Shown here: piece after piece, positions 7,988-16,881 of the stretch
How the letters are laid out: each line of letters starts with the position of its first letter
Numbering within the stretch: the stretch's first letter is position 1
NCBI GenBank assembly: GCA_035502995.1
Contig: DATJTW010000023.1
Location: 62,001-126,000 of the forward strand
Reading direction: 5' to 3'
From: CADEED01 sp035502995
GTDB lineage: Bacteria > Pseudomonadota > Gammaproteobacteria > Steroidobacterales > Steroidobacteraceae
Length of the DNA: 64,000 nucleotides
The notes under the pieces: model-generated
Database searches by the model: none
The model's input: only the letters and a program-made list of their open reading frames with translations
Told to the model about the DNA's origin: nothing
Position numbers and translations under genes: made by a program

Positions 7988-8067
7988 AACCCCCTGACCC
8001 CGGAACCTTCTGCTTGTCTACGGGCGGGGATTCTGCCACGTCCATGGTCGGGACGTTCCCGCCGACG

Positions 8068-9315
8068 TCACACCTCGGGCGGGTGGATGGGCAGGCGGAC
8101 GGTGAATGTCGTGCCGACGCCACTCTCGGTCACGAAATCGAGGCTGCCGTGGTGTCCCTTCACGATCACGTTTCGCGCGATGGACAGGCCTTGGCCCGTG
8201 CCCTTGCCGACGTCCTTGGTCGTGAAGAAGGGGTCGAAGACGCGGCCGCGGATCGATTCGGGGATGCCGCCGCCCGTGTCCTCGATCTCGACCCGCACGT
8301 GGTCGCCGTCGAGCTTCGTGCGGACGACGATGCGGCCGCGGCAGCCGGTGCGCCCGACGACCTCGGTGATGGCGTCCGCCGCGTTGACGATCAGGTTCAG
8401 CACGACCTGGTTGATCTGGCCGCCGTGGCAGGTGACGTCCGGCAGCGGCGTGAATTCGGTTTCGACGTCGGCGACCGCGGCGTATTCGCTGCGCGCGATC
8501 ACCAGCGTGCTGTTGATGGCGCGGTTGAGGTCGACGCGGCCCATCTCGTTCTGGTCGGCGTGCGAGAAATCCTTCAGCGAGCGCACGATCTCGGCGATGC
8601 GGCCGAGGCCGTCGGCGACGCGCTTCAGCGCCGGCGGCAGCTCCTCGCGCAGGTACTCGACGTCGTCGTTCGCTTCCGTCTTGTGGGTGGCGTGTAGTTT
8701 GTCGACGTACTCGAGCAGTTCCTGAACGCCTTCGCCGATGAACTTCACGCTGTCCGAGAGGTACTGGATCGGCGTGTTGATCTCGTGCGCGACGCCGCCC
8801 GCGAGGCGGCCGATGGATTCGTGGCGCTCGGCATTCGCCATGCGTTCTTCGGCGGCCTTGCGTTCGGTGATGTCGTAGCCCGTGCCGACGATGCCGGTGA
8901 GATTGCCGTCGGCATCGCGCAGCGGGACCTTCGAGGTCAGGATGACGCGGTTCATCCCGCGCGTCTTGTCGTACGCGACTTCCTCGAGGTCGTACAGCGC
9001 CTCACCCGACTGGATGAGCGCCTGTTCGTCGGCGAAGAACTTCTCCGCCATCTCGCGCGGGAAGAAATCGAAATCGGTCTTGCCGATCAGGTCGTCCGGG
9101 TTCACGCCCATGCGGTTCGCGACCAGCTTGTTGGCGGCGGTGAAGCGGCTGTGCGCGTCCTTCGCGTAGATGAAGGCCGGGATGAGGTCGATCATCGTCC
9201 GCAGCACGGTGCGCTCGTGGGCCAGCGCGGAGGCGAGGTTCCGACGCTGGCTGCTGCCGGAGTCGGCATCCTGGTCCAGGTCGTCCGGGGGGAGGCGGTT
9301 TGGCTGCGTATTCAC
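8068..9315 (-). CDS. PAS-domain soluble histidine kinase
   Basis: A 415-residue cytosolic histidine kinase without membrane segments. A PAS domain spans about residues 35-153 (LIPAFIYAKDAHSRFTAANK, IGKTDFDFFP, GIVGTGYDITERKAAEE). The H-box is GRLAGGVAHEINTPIQY with His177. The ATPase part has the N-box NLIVNAADAI and the G-boxes DTGGGIPESIRGRVFDPFFTTK and GTGQGLSIARNVI. The layout is of the NtrB-like class. No response regulator is adjacent, so it is an orphan here. It starts with GTG 9315. It is upstream of the sigma operon on the same strand but 80 bp away. Confidence 0.88.
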   Translation of the reverse strand: MNTQPNRLPPDDLDQDADSGSSQRRNLASALAHERTVLRTMIDLIPAFIYAKDAHSRFTAANKLVANRMGVNPDDLIGKTDFDFFPREMAEKFFADEQALIQSGEALYDLEEVAYDKTRGMNRVILTSKVPLRDADGNLTGIVGTGYDITERKAAEERMANAERHESIGRLAGGVAHEINTPIQYLSDSVKFIGEGVQELLEYVDKLHATHKTEANDDVEYLREELPPALKRVADGLGRIAEIVRSLKDFSHADQNEMGRVDLNRAINSTLVIARSEYAAVADVETEFTPLPDVTCHGGQINQVVLNLIVNAADAITEVVGRTGCRGRIVVRTKLDGDHVRVEIEDTGGGIPESIRGRVFDPFFTTKDVGKGTGQGLSIARNVIVKGHHGSLDFVTESGVGTTFTVRLPIHPPEV

Positions 9316-9403
9316 GACCCTCGGGTAACGGCTTAGGGACCGAAAACTGAACGGGGTCGCCGGGAAAGCGGTACCGCATCACATGTGCGGTCGCGGTGGA
9401 TAA

Positions 9404-10096
9404 CTACTTCAATTGGGACAATTCGAGCTGGTCGAACGTGACGTCGAAACCGGAGCCCTCCGGCGCCGCGCACATGACGCCGACCTCGACGGGAACGCCG
9501 GGCGGGAAGTACGCCTGGCGCACGGTCGTGTACTTCTCGCCGTCCTTCGAGCACTGCGCCTCGAGGGAATCCTTCTTGCGCAGGATGCGCCAGTAGACGG
9601 CGCCGTTCTGCGAGAGGTCTTCCATCGTCGACCAGTCCGAGAAATCGTGCGTGACGACGACGCTGGCCCAGCGCTGTCCCTCGAAATATTCGGAGCCGCA
9701 CTTGAGCCAGTGTTTTTCGTCGAGGCGGACCATGAGGCCGGCCTGGTCGTAGAGCTGCGAGTAGTTGCCGTTCACACGCGCCTGGAACATGAACTCGGCG
9801 CCGGCGGGGGCGTGCAGGAAATGGCCGTTGTCGGTGATGTAGCCGTAGAAGGTCTTGCGCCAGAAATCCGTCTTGCCCTTCGAGCGGGCGGTGATCGAGC
9901 CGGAGTCGTAGAACTCCTTGGCGGGCGGGTTGAGCCAGGTCATGCGGCTCAGCAGGTCGCCGCCGGCGCTCGGCGTGGTGCGCGCCGCGTCGTTCGCAGG
10001 CGCGGCGGAGGTCGTGGCGGCCGTGGCGATCGTAGCGGCCGACGCGGCGAGCGCGGCGCCCATGCCGTGGCCGAGGAACTGGCGGCGGGTCTTCAT
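9404..10096 (-). CDS. Tat-exported DUF1349 protein
   Basis: A 230-residue protein with a twin-arginine signal (MKTRRQFLGHGMGAALAASAATIATAATTSAA). The mature domain WLNPPAKEFYDSGSITARSKGKTDFW, then FLHAPAGAEFMFQARVNGNYSQLYDQAGLMVR and WSYW-like strands fit DUF1349, a concanavalin-like beta-sandwich related to YesU-type proteins and often found with carbohydrate genes. The start ATG overlaps the HAD gene stop as ATGA, so the two are co-translated. It acts in the periplasm. The ligand is unknown but a glycan is plausible. Confidence 0.82.
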   Translation of the reverse strand: MKTRRQFLGHGMGAALAASAATIATAATTSAAPANDAARTTPSAGGDLLSRMTWLNPPAKEFYDSGSITARSKGKTDFWRKTFYGYITDNGHFLHAPAGAEFMFQARVNGNYSQLYDQAGLMVRLDEKHWLKCGSEYFEGQRWASVVVTHDFSDWSTMEDLSQNGAVYWRILRKKDSLEAQCSKDGEKYTTVRQAYFPPGVPVEVGVMCAAPEGSGFDVTFDQLELSQLK

Positions 10097-10707
10097 AGGT
10101 TTGCACCGGGTAGATAGGCGCGCAGCGCGGCGCGGGTGGTGTCGGCGGATTCGAACTGGATCGCGTGCAGGCCGCTCTCGCGCGCGGCGACGACGTTCTT
10201 CAGCAGGTCGTCGATGAACACGCTCTCGGCGGGCACGATGCCGGTCCGCTCGACGAGGTGCTTGTAGATCGCCGGCTCGGGCTTGATCAGCAGGATGGCG
10301 CCGGAGATCACGAGTTGTTTGAAGTGTGCGAAGAAGCCGTGGGCCTTCACGAGGTATTCGTACGTGCTCACCGGCATGTTGGAGAGCACGTAGAGGTGCA
10401 CGCCGGCGGCGGCCAGATCCTCGACGAGCTCGATCGAGCCGGGGACGGGATGCAGCGATGCGTTGGCGGTCTGGAGCAGGCGGCGCATCTGCTCGGGCGA
10501 GAGGCCGGCGCGCTGGCCGAACTGCGTGACCGCGCGGTCGACGTCGATGGAGCCGCGGTCGAACTCGTGCCACTCCGGGTGCTGGAAGATCTCGCGGAGC
10601 ACCAGCGCCTGCTGGGCGGGATCGGGGACGACGGTGGCGATGAAGGCCGGCGGGTCCCACCTGAGGAGGACACCGCCGACGTCGAAGACGACGTTGCGGA
10701 TGGGCAT
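10093..10707 (-). CDS. HAD-superfamily phosphatase, YihX-like
   Basis: A 204-residue cytosolic HAD hydrolase. Motif I is VVFDVGGVLLRW with nucleophile Asp9 and Gly at the usual second-Asp position, as in the YihX (alpha-glucose-1-phosphate phosphatase) branch. Motif II is YVLSNMP, motif III the Lys in LLIKPEPAIYKHL, and motif IV SVFIDDLLKNVVAA. A helical cap lies between residues 15 and 80. I chose ATG 10707, which has GAGGG just upstream. It is co-translated with the DUF1349 gene by a 4-base ATGA overlap. A sugar-phosphate substrate is likely by family, but not certain. Confidence 0.85.
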   Translation of the reverse strand: MPIRNVVFDVGGVLLRWDPPAFIATVVPDPAQQALVLREIFQHPEWHEFDRGSIDVDRAVTQFGQRAGLSPEQMRRLLQTANASLHPVPGSIELVEDLAAAGVHLYVLSNMPVSTYEYLVKAHGFFAHFKQLVISGAILLIKPEPAIYKHLVERTGIVPAESVFIDDLLKNVVAARESGLHAIQFESADTTRAALRAYLPGANL

Positions 10708-10723
10708 GCCCTCAAGGGTAAAT

Positions 10724-10816
10724 GGGGACATTCCTCATTTGCTAGCAAAAGGGGACACTCCTGAAGCAGGAGCGTCCCCTTTCGCCCGCTACGCGGCGCA
10801 AATGAGGAAAGTCCCC
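10724..10816. repeat. REP-like nested inverted repeat, copy A
   Basis: The outer arms are ggggacattcctcatttgc (10724-10742) and gcaaatgaggaaagtcccc (10798-10816), complementary with one mismatch. The inner arms aaaggggac-a-ctcct (10748-10762) and aggag-c-gtccccttt (10768-10782) form a second hairpin. It fills the 123-bp space between two minus-strand genes. The left half recurs nearly unchanged at 48294-48330. The structure resembles paired REP elements mobilised by RAYT transposases; no RAYT gene is in the window. Confidence 0.65.
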
Positions 10817-10830
10817 ACGGTGCCGCAGCT

Positions 10831-11451
10831 CTATCGCCGCGTCGCGAGCAGCTTGATCCCGAAGAAGATGATCGCCGCGCCGAACACTCGCTCGATCCAC
10901 AACATCACGCGCGAGCCCTTCAGCGCACGCGCGCCGCGCACCGCGAGCTGCGCGTATGACATCAGGAACGCGCCGTCTACGACCACCGTGATCACGAACA
11001 TGATCGCGAGCTGCGGCAACACGGGCCGCGACCGGTCGATGAACTGCGGCAGCAGCGCCAGCACGAACAGCAGGTTCTTCGGATTCGTCAGCTGCACGGC
11101 GAGCCCTTGAAGCGCGATGCCGTGATGGGCAGGCGGCGTGTCCGTCACGACGGCCTGCGGCGGCTGCGCCTTCGACAGCAGCATCTTCACGCCGAGATAG
11201 ATGAGGTACAGCGCACCGGCGATGCGGATCACGTCGACCGCCGTGCTGAAGCGCGCCAGCAACGCGGCGAGCCCGAACGCGACCAGCGTGAAGCAGACCA
11301 CGTGGCCGAGCAGGATGCCGGTGGTGCCGGCGATCGCGCCGCGCTGGCCGAAGCGCGCGCCCTGCGACATCACGAACAGGACGGCGGGACCGGGAGACAG
11401 CGCGAAGAGGCTCCAGGTGGCGAGGTAGAGGAGGAAGGTGTCGAAAGCCAT
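10831..11451 (-). CDS. LysE/RhtB family amino-acid exporter
   Basis: A 206-residue inner-membrane protein, the normal length of LysE/RhtB exporters. Six hydrophobic segments are visible. The family N-terminal motif is SPGPAVLFVMSQGARFGQRGAIAGTTGILLG, and the later QLTNPKNLLFVLALLPQF segment matches the conserved NPK region. It exports an amino acid or similar small metabolite; the substrate cannot be told. The start is ATG 11451 rather than the GTG two codons earlier, as it matches the usual MxxDTFLLYL start. It is a single gene between the REP element and the M48 protease. Confidence 0.9.
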   Translation of the reverse strand: MAFDTFLLYLATWSLFALSPGPAVLFVMSQGARFGQRGAIAGTTGILLGHVVCFTLVAFGLAALLARFSTAVDVIRIAGALYLIYLGVKMLLSKAQPPQAVVTDTPPAHHGIALQGLAVQLTNPKNLLFVLALLPQFIDRSRPVLPQLAIMFVITVVVDGAFLMSYAQLAVRGARALKGSRVMLWIERVFGAAIIFFGIKLLATRR

Positions 11452-11523
11452 GGGCACACTATATTCATTGCGGCGAATGGAGTTCCGGCCGGTCGGGCGG
11501 AATTCCGGTGCGCCGTATCGGAG

Positions 11524-12993
11524 TCATCCGGTCCGAAAGCGTAGCTCGTGCGGCAGCGCCGGATCGTCATCGACGACGACGGGCTGGGCCGGGTGCCGGT
11601 AGTAGTCGGCGTCGATCTGCGAAAGGCGTTCTTCGATGGCGAGCAGGCCGGGAGGATCCGGGCGATCGACGCGCAGCTGTTCGAGGCTCGGGCCGATCAC
11701 GGCGGCGAGATCCACGCCCACCGCCGCCGCGCGCTGTGCCGAAGTCGGATGCGAGTCGAGAGGGTGCGGGGTGTGTGAGGCGAGAAGGCCGCGGCTCAGT
11801 TTGTCGGGCTCGATGGCGCCGAGGAAACCCCGCACGTGCGCCAGATAGTCGAGACCCATGTTCTTCCGGGATACGCCCCGGTGCAGCAGCTGGCTCGTCC
11901 CTCGATGGAAGGCTTCCCAACGGATCGACATCAAGGTGAACTTCACGAGCAGCGACGTGATCGCGACGGGCGTACTGACTTCGAGCGCGGCGCGGTCTGC
12001 CGCGAATTCCCGTTCGCGATTGATCCCGCTCACGATCCGGCCGAGGGTGTGGAGCATGAACGCGAGGAAGCCCACCGCCGGGATCATCGCGAGCGAAGCG
12101 GCGTCCGGCTCTTCGCTCGCGTGGGCGTGCACCGATTCCGTGGCGATCTGCAAACTCCGGAATGCGGGCGCGAAACGCCGGCTGAACTCGAGGTCGGCGC
12201 CGCGAAAGTGACCGAGTTCGTGGCCGATCACCGCGTCCAGCTCCGCGTCGTCGAGCAGCCGCAATGCGAATGAGGGTAGATAGAGCGTCTCGGCGCCCGG
12301 CAGGTCGCCCACACCGCGCAGTCGGATGACCGTGTCGGCAACGAAGGCGTTCGGTTCGATCCCCACGATCAGGCGGCTCGGCGCGACCGATCCGAGCTTC
12401 TGCGCGATCCGTGCGATGCGATCGAACAATGCCGGCATCTCCGCGCGCTCCACGACGACGCCCGTGATGCGCAGCGGATCGATCTCGAGCATGCGGCGCA
12501 GGTCGCTGACGATGCCGATGGCCGTCAGGATCAGCGTGCCTCCGAGGATTGCAGGCACGGCGATGATCCTGATGTTTTCCGGGACGAGCCCGACCTGCAT
12601 GCCTTCCCAGGTGGCGAACCACAGCAGCAGCCCATGAGAGAGAAGGAGTACGGGTAGCAGCCCGAGCATCACCCGCACCAGCATCGGAAAAAACCGCGCC
12701 AGGAGATTGCGATCCCGCGCCAGTGCATACGCGGCGAGCAGGTACAGCAGCGGCAGCCCGAGCGATACGGCGAGCGCAATCGAGGACGCGTCGGACAAGA
12801 AATCCATCGTGCCGAGCGCTTCGCAGACGGGGTGCGATTCGTTGCCCGGCCGGGCGCAAACCGCTGCGAGGCCCGAAATCGTATCGAAGTGATTCACTTC
12901 GACCAGGCGGTTCTTGCCGTAGTTCGAAGCAAAGAGGCCGAGCGCGGGTACCGCGGTCAGGCTGACGATGAAAAGGACTATCTTGCCGAACAC
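11524..12993 (-). CDS. M48-family membrane zinc protease
   Basis: A 489-residue integral membrane protein. N-terminal membrane segments (IVLFIVSLTAVPALGLFA, IALAVSLGLPLLYLLAAYAL, MLGLLPVLLLSHGLLLW, AIPAILGGTLILTAIGIV) precede the catalytic domain. The zinc motif is VIGHELGHFRGADLEFSRRF (HExxH near residue 257), with the third ligand Glu likely in NREREFAADRAALE. This is the Oma1/HtpX/Ste24-like M48 layout, so the protein probably performs quality control of membrane or envelope proteins. It starts with GTG 12993. The C-terminal 60 residues are cytosolic and polar. Confidence 0.85.
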   Translation of the reverse strand: MFGKIVLFIVSLTAVPALGLFASNYGKNRLVEVNHFDTISGLAAVCARPGNESHPVCEALGTMDFLSDASSIALAVSLGLPLLYLLAAYALARDRNLLARFFPMLVRVMLGLLPVLLLSHGLLLWFATWEGMQVGLVPENIRIIAVPAILGGTLILTAIGIVSDLRRMLEIDPLRITGVVVERAEMPALFDRIARIAQKLGSVAPSRLIVGIEPNAFVADTVIRLRGVGDLPGAETLYLPSFALRLLDDAELDAVIGHELGHFRGADLEFSRRFAPAFRSLQIATESVHAHASEEPDAASLAMIPAVGFLAFMLHTLGRIVSGINREREFAADRAALEVSTPVAITSLLVKFTLMSIRWEAFHRGTSQLLHRGVSRKNMGLDYLAHVRGFLGAIEPDKLSRGLLASHTPHPLDSHPTSAQRAAAVGVDLAAVIGPSLEQLRVDRPDPPGLLAIEERLSQIDADYYRHPAQPVVVDDDPALPHELRFRTG

Positions 12994-13045
12994 GCACGGC
13001 CTCCCAACCGACGCGACCGGCTCGAACTATCCACGTTGGTCGCGA

Positions 13046-13067
13046 GCCGGGCAAGCATTTGCCCGGC
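13046..13067 (-). terminator. Hairpin downstream of the Gfo/Idh gene
   Basis: GCCGGGCAA-GCAT-TTGCCCGGC is a 9-bp perfect stem 22 bp after the stop of the minus-strand oxidoreductase gene. It has no T-run. The position between two co-oriented genes fits transcription termination or 3'-end protection. Confidence 0.5.
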
Positions 13068-13088
13068 CCTGCAGGACATCGGAGGAGT

Positions 13089-14537
13089 CTACGCCTTGAT
13101 CGGCATCGGCACCGCGTCATTCCGCGTCGGCATCGGCGCCACCACCGGCGACGTCAACCCCTGCACCAGCTCCTCGATCTTCACCGCGCCACCGCTGACG
13201 AAGCTCTTGTTCGCCGACGCGCCGATCAGGCACGAGTACAGGCCGCTGCGCTCGTCCGCCGCGCGCTTGTACTTGTCGGGCTCGGCCGTGCCGAACACCT
13301 CGGTCAGCATCACGTTGTCGCCGCCACCATGGCCGCCCGCGCCGGTCCACGGCTCGATGACCTGCGGCTTGCCGCGCATCGGGATCACGCGCGTCGTGAT
13401 CGCGTCGGCCTCTTCGCCCTGGTAGTTAGTGGCGCCGGCCGACGTCGCGCCGCCCTCGACGATGCGGTGCTCGAGCCGGCCCTTCGTGCCGTTGAACGCG
13501 ATGTGGTAACCCTCCCACGCGTTGAACGCATTCAGCGAGTACGACAGCGTCGCACCCGTCCTGTACTTCACGATGACGTTCATCGTGTCCTCGATGCTGA
13601 TCTCCGGGCGGAACACGCAGCGGTCGCGGAGGTAGCCGTCGTACTTCTCGTTGTCGAGATAGAGGTCCTTGAAGTTCTGGTCTGCGCCGATGTCGAGATA
13701 GAACGTGCACTTCTGCTTCTCGGGACACGTGAGGCAGCGCTCGTGCGGCCCCTGCAGCCCGAAACGCTTCGCCATCGCCGGCGTGTAGAACTCGCGCTTG
13801 CCGTAGGCCTGCACGATCTCCGGCTCGCTGCCCAGCCACCAGTTCACGAGGTCGAAGTGGTGCGTCGCCTTGTGGATCATCAAACCACCGGAGATCGCCT
13901 TGTTGCTGTGCCAGCGGCGGAAGTAGTCGGCGCCGTGCAGCGTGTTCAACAGCCAGTGGAAATCCACGCTCATCACGTCGCCGATGGCGCCGGACATCAG
14001 GATGTCCTTGACCTGCGTGCGCGGCGGCGAGTAGCGGTAGTTGAACAACACGCGCACGTGGCGGTTGTTGCGCTTGCAGGCGTCGACGATGCGCTGCGCC
14101 TTCTCGGGCGTGGTGGTCAGCGGCTTCTCGGTGATGCAGTCGCAGCCGGCGTCGAGCGCGCGCACGATGTAGTCGTCGTGGAAACCGTCGGGGCAGGTGA
14201 CGATGACGCAGTCCGGCTTCAGCTCCTTGAGCATCTTGTCGAAGTCGGCGGCGGCGTATTTCTTCGGCGGTTTGGTACCGGTCTTCGCGAGGTTCGGCGA
14301 GACGAAGCGCACGGCCGTGTCGAGGCGGCCCGGGTTCACGTCGCAGATGCCGACCAGCTCGTTGTCCTTCGCGAAGGTGTCGGTGATCGCGGTGAGGTAC
14401 ATGCGCGAGCGCGAGCCCACGCCGACGTTCACGAACTTGCGCCGGCGCCCGGCCGCCATCGAGCTCGCCGCGAAACCCACGGCGGCGACGCCGGCGGTCT
14501 TCAACAGGGCGCGCCGGTCGATCGTTGATTCACTCAT
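13089..14537 (-). CDS. Tat-exported Gfo/Idh/MocA oxidoreductase
   Basis: A 482-residue protein with a twin-arginine signal (IDRRALLKTAGVAAVGFAASSMAAG). The Rossmann domain shows VNVGVGSRSRMYLTAI, LVGICDVNPGRLDTAV and the family EKP motif in CDCITEKPLTTTPEKAQRIVD. The second domain has NYRYSPPRTQVKDIL and GGLMIHKATHHFDLVNWWLG, the conserved His-helix of the family. A CLTCPEKQKC insertion suggests a metal or disulfide loop. Periplasmic members act on sugars or carry out NAD-dependent glycoside hydrolysis (GH109-type), so either role is possible. It starts at ATG 14537 with GGGGGGA upstream and is divergent from the exported hydrolase at 14675, which suggests a shared pathway. Confidence 0.87.
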   Translation of the reverse strand: MSESTIDRRALLKTAGVAAVGFAASSMAAGRRRKFVNVGVGSRSRMYLTAITDTFAKDNELVGICDVNPGRLDTAVRFVSPNLAKTGTKPPKKYAAADFDKMLKELKPDCVIVTCPDGFHDDYIVRALDAGCDCITEKPLTTTPEKAQRIVDACKRNNRHVRVLFNYRYSPPRTQVKDILMSGAIGDVMSVDFHWLLNTLHGADYFRRWHSNKAISGGLMIHKATHHFDLVNWWLGSEPEIVQAYGKREFYTPAMAKRFGLQGPHERCLTCPEKQKCTFYLDIGADQNFKDLYLDNEKYDGYLRDRCVFRPEISIEDTMNVIVKYRTGATLSYSLNAFNAWEGYHIAFNGTKGRLEHRIVEGGATSAGATNYQGEEADAITTRVIPMRGKPQVIEPWTGAGGHGGGDNVMLTEVFGTAEPDKYKRAADERSGLYSCLIGASANKSFVSGGAVKIEELVQGLTSPVVAPMPTRNDAVPMPIKA

Positions 14538-14674
14538 CTCTATGTCCCCCCGAGGAATGGCTGGCTGGTCTGGCTGAGATCGAGCGCGAAGATACCGCAA
14601 ATCCGATCAGAAGCGATCACGGGCGAGCACGCCAGTGAAGAGTCGGTAATACTCGGGCGCCTGAAGGGGGATCG

Positions 14675-16867
14675 ATGAAGCTGCTCTCGTTCGTTGCCAC
14701 GACGCTGATCGCCGCGACCGCGATGGCCGCACCCATCGACCGCCACGCGCTCGTGATGCGGCACAACCCTACGGTCACGACCATAGACCGCGCCGCGCCG
14801 CTGATGGTCGGCAACGGCAACCTGGCCTTCACGGCCGACATCACCGGCCTGCAGACGTTTCCCGAACAGTATTCGCCGCTGGTGCCGCTGCTCATCGAAT
14901 CGCAATGGGGCTGGCACAGCTTTCCGAATCCGGGCGGCGTCACGCTCGATGCGGCGCAGGTCGACGTCGGCGTGCCGGGCGTGCGCGGCAAGTATCCGTA
15001 CCTGCGCAACTGGGACGAGGCGAAGAATCCCGCGATCCAGTGGCTGCGCGAGAACCCGCACAAGTTCTCGCTGGGCCGCGTGGGCCTGGCGCTGACGAAT
15101 GGCGCCGGCAAACCCGCCGCGTTCGCGGATCTCTCGGCCAGCAAACAAACACTGGATCTGTGGAGCGGACGGCTCTCGAGCTCGTTCACGTTCGACGGCG
15201 AGCCCGTCGAGGTCGAGACGTCGATGCACCCGGTCCGCGACGTCCTGATCGTGCGCGTAAAGTCGCGGCTCGTGTTCGACGGCCGGCTCGGCGTCGATCT
15301 CGCGTTCCCCGGCGTGAACAAGGCGATCAACCCGGATCCCGCCGACTGGTCGAACCCCGACGCGCACGTCACGAACGAGATCTCGCGCGGCGCCGGCGGC
15401 CTCGAGCTCACGCGGCAGATCGACGACACGACGTACGCCGTGCGCGTCGCGTCGGATCGCGAGCTCGACATCGCGACGCCGGCGCGGCATCGCTACCGGC
15501 TGACCGCGCCCGGCGCCACGCAGATGACGCTGCTGATCGAGTTCTCGCCGCGGGTCGATCCGGAGAAACTGCCCGACGCCGAGACCGCGCGCGCCACCGT
15601 CGCGCGCTGGTGGAACGACTACTGGACGCGCGGCGCGATGGTCGAGCTGAAGGACAGCAAGGATCCGCGCGCCGACGAGCTCGAGCGCCGCATCGTGTTG
15701 TCGCAGTACCTGACGGCCGTGAACAGCGCCGGCGTCTATCCACCGCAGGAAGAGGGCCTGTTCTCCAACAGCTGGAACGGCAAGTTCCATCTCGAGATGC
15801 ACGCCTGGCACTCGGGGCATTTCGCGAGCTGGGGCCGGCCCGACCTGCTCGAGCGCAGCATGTCCTGGTACGTGGCCCAACTACCGAACGCGCAGGCGCG
15901 GGCGCGCTCGCACAAGCTGCGCGGCGCGTGGTGGCCGAAGATGGTCGGGCCCGAAGGGCGCGAGAGCCCGAGCACGGTCAATCCGTTCATCATGTGGCAG
16001 CAGCCGCATCCCATCTACCTGGCCGAGTCGCTGTGGCTGGACACCCGGGACCCGAAGACGCTCGACACATATAAAGGAGTGGTGTTCGGCACGGCCGACC
16101 TGCTGGCCAGCTGGGCGACGTACGACCGGAAGACGAAACGCTTCCGTCTCGGCCCGCCGATCATCCCGGCGCAGGAGACGCACGCGCCGCTGACCACGTT
16201 CAACCCGACGTTCGAGCTCGAGTACTGGCGCTTCGGGTTGAAGACGGCGCAGGCGTGGCGCGAGCGGCTCGGCCTGAAGCGCGATCCCAAGTGGGACGAC
16301 GTGTTGAAGAAGCTGTCGCCGCTGCCGCAGAAGGACGGGCTCTATCTGGCCGCGGAATCGCAGCCGGACCTGTGGGAAAAGACGCGCACGCCGGCCTGCT
16401 CGAAGAAGGCGGGGCCGGACTGCCCGAACCGTGATCATCCGTCGTTCGTCGCCGCGCTCGGACTGTTGCCGGGTGAAGACGTCGATCACGAGACCATGCG
16501 CCGCACGCTCGATGCCGTCATCAGCGACTGGGACCTGCGCCAGACCTGGGGCTGGGACTGGCCGATGCTGGCGATGACCGCGTGGCGGCTCGGCGAGCGC
16601 GACCGGGCGTTCGATTTCCTGTTGAGCGAGGCGAAGAATTTCCAGTTCGGGGCGAGTGGGATGACGCCGCGGTTACACATTGCGGACGACGCCGCGCCGC
16701 ATGCGGCGGGGACGGAGGACACGCCGGGATATCGGCGGGTTGCCGAGACCTATTTCCCCTCGAATGGCGCGTTGTTGCTGGCCGTCGCGCTGATGGCTAA
16801 CAATCCCGGCGAGCCGGGTGACGGCCGCTGGGTGATCCACGCGGAAGGGTTTCGCCCGGTTCCTTAA
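14675..16867 (+). CDS. Large exported glycoside-hydrolase-like protein (six-hairpin type)
   Basis: A 730-residue protein with a signal peptide (MKLLSFVATTLIAATAMAA). Residues 20-310 are a beta-sandwich (LMVGNGNLAFTADITGLQTF, FTFDGEPVEVETSMHPVRD). From about residue 330 an alpha-rich region follows (RRIVLSQYLTAVNSAG, GLFSNSWNGKFHLEMHAWHSGHFASWGRP, LLERSMSWYVAQL, NPTFELEYWRFGLKTAQAWRERL). The N-sandwich plus (alpha/alpha)6 toroid layout is that of the GH65/GH95/GH15 type. The Glu in KFHLEMHAWH and the Glu/Trp-rich WGWDWPMLAMTAWRLG lie where catalytic residues of such enzymes sit, but I cannot assign a family. It is divergent from the periplasmic oxidoreductase gene. AAGGGGG precedes ATG 14675. 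Confidence 0.7.
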   Translation: MKLLSFVATTLIAATAMAAPIDRHALVMRHNPTVTTIDRAAPLMVGNGNLAFTADITGLQTFPEQYSPLVPLLIESQWGWHSFPNPGGVTLDAAQVDVGVPGVRGKYPYLRNWDEAKNPAIQWLRENPHKFSLGRVGLALTNGAGKPAAFADLSASKQTLDLWSGRLSSSFTFDGEPVEVETSMHPVRDVLIVRVKSRLVFDGRLGVDLAFPGVNKAINPDPADWSNPDAHVTNEISRGAGGLELTRQIDDTTYAVRVASDRELDIATPARHRYRLTAPGATQMTLLIEFSPRVDPEKLPDAETARATVARWWNDYWTRGAMVELKDSKDPRADELERRIVLSQYLTAVNSAGVYPPQEEGLFSNSWNGKFHLEMHAWHSGHFASWGRPDLLERSMSWYVAQLPNAQARARSHKLRGAWWPKMVGPEGRESPSTVNPFIMWQQPHPIYLAESLWLDTRDPKTLDTYKGVVFGTADLLASWATYDRKTKRFRLGPPIIPAQETHAPLTTFNPTFELEYWRFGLKTAQAWRERLGLKRDPKWDDVLKKLSPLPQKDGLYLAAESQPDLWEKTRTPACSKKAGPDCPNRDHPSFVAALGLLPGEDVDHETMRRTLDAVISDWDLRQTWGWDWPMLAMTAWRLGERDRAFDFLLSEAKNFQFGASGMTPRLHIADDAAPHAAGTEDTPGYRRVAETYFPSNGALLLAVALMANNPGEPGDGRWVIHAEGFRPVP

Positions 16868-16881
16868 CCCGAGGGGTCGTG

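Noticed and set aside
7988..8067. ECF promoter (GGAAC -35 with a CGT -10) before the sigma factor
   Set aside because: GGAAC is present on the minus strand but the spacing to CGT is 14 bp rather than the usual 16-17, so I do not call it.
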